Shown here piece after piece: positions 61,239 through 64,000 of a stretch of DNA of 64,000 bases. The translations under genes and the position numbers were made by a program. The stretch is from contig JAMHXF010000108.1 in the NCBI GenBank assembly GCA_035910535.1, forward strand, positions 22,539 to 86,538, read 5' to 3'. Below the pieces are notes generated by a model. The model searched no databases, was not told the DNA's origin, and worked only from the letters and a program-made list of their open reading frames with translations. Position 1 is the stretch's first letter, and each line of letters opens with the position of its first letter. This DNA is from Archangium_A sp035910535 (GTDB lineage: Bacteria; Myxococcota; Myxococcia; Myxococcales; Myxococcaceae).

Positions 61239-62684
61239 ATGAAGCCCCGCGTTCGATTCGCTCCGTCTCCCACTGGCTATCTGCACATCGGCGGCGCCCG
61301 CACCGCGCTCTGGAACTGGCTGTACGCGCGGCGGCTCGGCGGCACGTTCGTGCTCCGCATCGAAGACACCGATCAAGAGCGCAGCACGCCAGAGTCAGTG
61401 AAGGCGATCCTCGACGGGCTCAACTGGCTCGGCATCGACTGGGACGAAGGCCCGGGGAAGGGCGGCCCGTACCCGCCGTACTTTCAGATGGAGAAGCTCA
61501 AGCGCTACCACGACGTCGCCGAGCAGCTCATCGCCGAGGGCAAGGCGTACCGCGACTACACGACCGAAGAAGAGACCGCGCAGCTGCGGAGAGACTTCGC
61601 CGCGTCGAAGGGCCTCACGGACAAAGACGATCTGCGCAAAGCCGGCTTCAAGTACTCGAGCCCGTGGCGCGAGAAGACCGAGAAGCTCGAGAAGCCCTTC
61701 GTCGTGCGCTTCAAGCTGCAGCCCAAAGGTGAGCGCATCGGCTTCGATGATCTCGTGCTGGGGCGCCTCGAGAAGCCCGACGACGATCTCGATGACTTCG
61801 TGTTGCTCCGCACCGATGGCATTCCGCTCTACAACTTCAGCTGCGTGGTCGACGACCACGACATGGCCATCACCCACGTGGGCCGTGGCCAGGAGCACAT
61901 CAACTCGACGTATTCACAGGTGGCGCTCTACCTGGCGCTGGGTTGGCAACAGCCGGTCTTCGCGCACTTCCCGCTGATCCTCGGGCAGAACAACGAGAAG
62001 CTCAGCAAGCGCAAGCACCCCGAGGCAGACGTGATGGCGCACCAGCGCGCCGGCGTGTTGCCGCACGCGCTGCTCAACTTCATCTGCCGGCTCGGCTGGA
62101 GCCATGGCAACGACGAGCTCTTCACGCGCGCGCAGCTGGTCGAGTTCTTCGACTTCGCAGACGTCGGCAAGACCAACGGCGTGTGGAACGCGCAGAAGTT
62201 GTTGTCGATCAACGAGCACTGGATCAAGACGACGCCGCCTACGGAGATCGCCGCCACGCTCGTGCCGTACCTCAAGGCGCTCGAGGTCGACGCTGCGGCC
62301 GACGCGAAGCTCGAGAGCGCGGTGAAGGCGTTTGCGCCGCGCGCCAAGACGCTGGTCGACATGGCTCAGTCGATCAAGCCGTACTACGCGCGCGGGGTAA
62401 CGTTGGACGCGGCCGCCGCGGCCAAGCACCTCGACGCCACAGGCAAAGACATGCTCACCAGGGCCCGCGCGAAGCTCGCGGCGCTGCCGGAGTGGACGGC
62501 GCCCGTCATCGACCCCATCGTCGACGTGATCGCCACCGAGACGGGCGCGAAGAAGGGCGCCATCGCGCAGCCGCTTCGGGTCGCGGCCACCGGCGGCACC
62601 ACCAGCCCCGGCATCGGCGACACGCTCGCGCTCCTTGGTCGTGACGAGACGATGCTCCGCATCGACGCTGCGCTTGGAAGCTGA
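61239..62684 (+). CDS. gltX: Glutamyl-tRNA synthetase
   Basis: A 481-residue class I synthetase. VRFAPSPTGYLHIGGARTAL is the HIGH region, EKLSKRKHPEADV the KMSKS-like loop (the KLSKR form). RIEDTDQERS and HVGRGQEHINSTYSQ are the usual core motifs. The last 150 residues are the all-helical anticodon-binding part. It charges tRNA-Glu, and in bacteria without GlnRS also tRNA-Gln; a tRNA-Gln gene lies 1.2 kb downstream. No Shine-Dalgarno; TACAGC 9 bases upstream. Confidence 0.97.
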   Translation: MKPRVRFAPSPTGYLHIGGARTALWNWLYARRLGGTFVLRIEDTDQERSTPESVKAILDGLNWLGIDWDEGPGKGGPYPPYFQMEKLKRYHDVAEQLIAEGKAYRDYTTEEETAQLRRDFAASKGLTDKDDLRKAGFKYSSPWREKTEKLEKPFVVRFKLQPKGERIGFDDLVLGRLEKPDDDLDDFVLLRTDGIPLYNFSCVVDDHDMAITHVGRGQEHINSTYSQVALYLALGWQQPVFAHFPLILGQNNEKLSKRKHPEADVMAHQRAGVLPHALLNFICRLGWSHGNDELFTRAQLVEFFDFADVGKTNGVWNAQKLLSINEHWIKTTPPTEIAATLVPYLKALEVDAAADAKLESAVKAFAPRAKTLVDMAQSIKPYYARGVTLDAAAAAKHLDATGKDMLTRARAKLAALPEWTAPVIDPIVDVIATETGAKKGAIAQPLRVAATGGTTSPGIGDTLALLGRDETMLRIDAALGS

Positions 62685-63459
62685 ACCGACACCGCAGCGG
62701 AGCTTGAAGGCTCAGGTTCGTGAGCTCCTCGAGGGGCTCGGCGGCGAACCGGCGATCATCGTCTACGCGGCGAGCGTGCTGCTCATCGTCTCGCACTACC
62801 AGGGCTCGGCCGGGTATTTCAGATCGCTGGTCGGTGCGCGCTTTGACGATCACCCGTGGGCCGGCGTGCACGGCTACTTCTGGTGGTTCGGGACGAGCTT
62901 CGTGCTGTACCTCGTGATGCCGATCATCATCGCGTTCGCCACGCGCGGCAGCTTTCACGAGCGCTACGGGTTTCAGCTCGGCGACTGGCGGGCAGGGCTG
63001 AAGATCAGCGCCTTGTTCCTCGCGGTGATGCTGCCGGCGACGTGGTTCGCCTCCACCTTGTCGTCGTTCAAGGGCATCTACCCGCTCGCCGGGCAGTCTT
63101 CGTACATGGAGAACCTCGGCGGTGGAAAGTCGGCCATCAGCTGGCCGCTCTTCCTCACGTACGAGGCGGGCTACGTCGCCTATTTCTTCGCGTGGGAGTT
63201 TCTCTTCCGCGGGTGGATGGTGCACGGCCTGGTGCCGAAGTGGGGTCGCGCGCAGGCGATACTGGTGCAGGTGGTGCCCTTCGCCGTGATGCACCTGGGC
63301 AAGGCCGAGCTCGAGGCCATCGGGTCGATCATCGCCGGTGTGGCGCTCGGCATTCTGTCGGTGAGAACGCGCAGTTTTTATTACGGCGTGTTGCTGCACG
63401 GCGCCGTGGCGGTGTGGATGGACTGGCTGTCAGTGCATTCGAAGTTGCTCGGCGCTTGA
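62674..63459 (+). CDS. CPBP-family intramembrane metalloprotease
   Basis: About 261 residues with eight hydrophobic segments. FFAWEFLFRGWMVHGLVPK (the EExxxR-like site), FAVMHLGKAELEA with histidine, and YYGVLLHGAVAVWMDWL match the CPBP (Abi) family of intramembrane glutamic proteases. The start is uncertain: TTG at 62674 overlaps gltX, and a TTG at 62704 is also possible; no ribosome site decides. Promoter for the next gene overlaps its stop. Confidence 0.85.
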   Translation: MEAEPTPQRSLKAQVRELLEGLGGEPAIIVYAASVLLIVSHYQGSAGYFRSLVGARFDDHPWAGVHGYFWWFGTSFVLYLVMPIIIAFATRGSFHERYGFQLGDWRAGLKISALFLAVMLPATWFASTLSSFKGIYPLAGQSSYMENLGGGKSAISWPLFLTYEAGYVAYFFAWEFLFRGWMVHGLVPKWGRAQAILVQVVPFAVMHLGKAELEAIGSIIAGVALGILSVRTRSFYYGVLLHGAVAVWMDWLSVHSKLLGA

Positions 63460-63482
63460 CAGCGTTTCGCCCGATCGATACT
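63456..63482 (+). promoter_or_regulatory. Promoter of the small exported gene
   Basis: TTGACA (63456-63461, perfect) and GATACT (63477-63482), 15 bases apart. The stop TGA of the CPBP gene lies inside the -35. The spacing is short, so a -10 one base right is an alternative. Confidence 0.45.
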
Positions 63483-63494
63483 TGCGCGCCGCGA

Positions 63495-63839
63495 ATGGGG
63501 CGAGCACTCATCACCGGGTTGTCGTTGTTGGCGGTGAGCGCGTGGGCGGAGACGGAGTTGGGAGCGCAACTCCCGGACGGCGCACGAAAGGTGGCGGAGC
63601 ATCGCTACAAGTCGTCGACCGACTGGGAAGGCACGTGGAAGTACTACAAGAACGTGTACCCAGCGTCGTCGTACCCACGCAAAGACGTGGTGAATCAGCC
63701 GGGTGTGAAGGCGATGCACATCGTCAACACGTCAGGAAAAGGTGGTTGGGAAGGTCTCAACATTTACGAAGCGAACGATGAAGTTCGCATCTATGTGGTG
63801 CCGGGCAGCAGTAGTGGTAAGAGCCCGAAAAAAAAGTAG
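63495..63839 (+). CDS. Small exported protein of unknown function
   Basis: A 114-residue protein with a clear signal peptide (ALITGLSLLAVSAWA) and a mature domain: GARKVAEHRYKSSTDWEGTW, KYYKNVYPASSYPRKDV, NTSGKGGWEGLNIYEANDEV and a Ser/Lys end (GSSSGKSPKKK). No cysteines, no known family. Ends 10 bases before tRNA-Gln. It has its own probable promoter. Confidence 0.7.
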   Translation: MGRALITGLSLLAVSAWAETELGAQLPDGARKVAEHRYKSSTDWEGTWKYYKNVYPASSYPRKDVVNQPGVKAMHIVNTSGKGGWEGLNIYEANDEVRIYVVPGSSSGKSPKKK

Positions 63840-63849
63840 TCCCGAATAT

Positions 63850-63920
63850 TGGGGAATCGTCCAACGGCAGGACTCCAGACTCTGACTCTGGCTATCTAGG
63901 TTCGAATCCTAGTTCCCCAG
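63850..63920 (+). tRNA. tRNA-Gln (anticodon CTG)
   Basis: A 71-base cloverleaf. Acceptor TGGGGAA pairs TTCCCCA; anticodon stem CCAGA/TCTGG with loop CTCTGAC, anticodon CTG; T arm CTAGG TTCGAAT CCTAG. CCA is not encoded. Discriminator G as usual for Gln. Reads CAG. Confidence 0.96.
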
Positions 63921-63933
63921 TTGAAGTAACCAG

Positions 63934-63964
63934 CGCCTCCGAGAGAAATCTCGGGGGCGTTTTC
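63934..63964 (+). terminator. Terminator of tRNA-Gln
   Basis: An 11-pair stem (63934-63944 with 63949-63959; one G-U pair), GAAA loop, then TTTTCG. Strong. Confidence 0.88.
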
Positions 63965-64000
63965 GTTCGTTTCCATGAAGCCACGGCGCTCCATCGCGAG

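Noticed and set aside
63975..64000. ATG opening a frame MKPRRSIA at the right edge
   Set aside because: Eight codons only; no basis to call a gene.

Overview
The window is a GC-rich, densely packed bacterial chromosome segment with about 70 protein genes, two tRNA genes and almost no mobile DNA. It almost certainly comes from a member of the Myxococcota. The pointers are three large Ser/Thr kinases with FHA partners, an FHA/sigma-54 activator paired with a kinase, a long lipoprotein built of Myxococcus-type cysteine-rich repeats, two metalloproteases ending in MYXO-CTERM-like tails, and an infC gene with a non-standard start codon and a C-terminal extension like Myxococcus dsg. No CRISPR array, insertion sequence or prophage was seen.

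Layout. 1-2.9 kb: the left end of a bacterial microcompartment operon on the minus strand (two trimer-type shell proteins, a hexamer, a pentamer and a CoA-acylating aldehyde dehydrogenase), cut by the window edge. 3-5.8 kb: envelope genes (barrel-like protein, CpsB-like PHP hydrolase, flippase-like membrane protein). 5.8-11 kb: an FHA/sigma-54 activator followed at once by a kinase-ATPase. 11-15.2 kb: a thioesterase and a huge Ig-repeat lipoprotein, flanked by two decayed genes. 15.2-18.7 kb: kbl-tdh-deoxynucleoside kinase, and ndk. 19-22 kb: rlmN and rpsP-khpA-rimM-trmD without rplS. 22-26 kb: a family-1 glycosidase lipoprotein and polyprenol-type glycosyltransferases. 26-33 kb: prs, spoVG, infC-rpmI-rplT, pheST, ihfA, tRNA-Pro. 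34-43 kb: a tight five-gene operon (kinase with STAND ATPase, TPR/PEGA protein, Cys-rich lipoprotein, dicarboxylate-type symporter, ACP-like protein). 43-51 kb: signalling genes (c-di-AMP synthase of CdaZ type, DksA-like protein, kinase flanked by two FHA proteins, Rel, RidA). 51-57 kb: membrane proteins, PilZ, a receiver/TPR protein, ruvC-ruvA. 57-64 kb: radical SAM protein, Roadblock protein, matrixin operon, gltX, CPBP protease, tRNA-Gln.

How it works together. The housekeeping part covers translation (S16, IF3, L35, L20, PheRS, GluRS, RimM, TrmD, RlmN, two tRNAs) and nucleotide supply (Prs, Ndk, dNK). The accessory part is dominated by phosphorylation signalling, second messengers (c-di-AMP, ppGpp, probably a PilZ receptor) and cell-surface proteins. 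The most promising system is the microcompartment operon, whose signature enzyme lies beyond the left edge. Next are the kinase/Cys-rich/transporter/ACP-like operon and the matrixin operon.

Two sequence habits recur. Many first genes of transcription units lack a Shine-Dalgarno sequence but have a TAYNNT-like -10 hexamer 6-10 bases before the start codon, suggesting leaderless mRNAs. Several promoters put the -35 TTGACA over or next to the stop codon of the preceding gene. Both are inferences from sequence alone.
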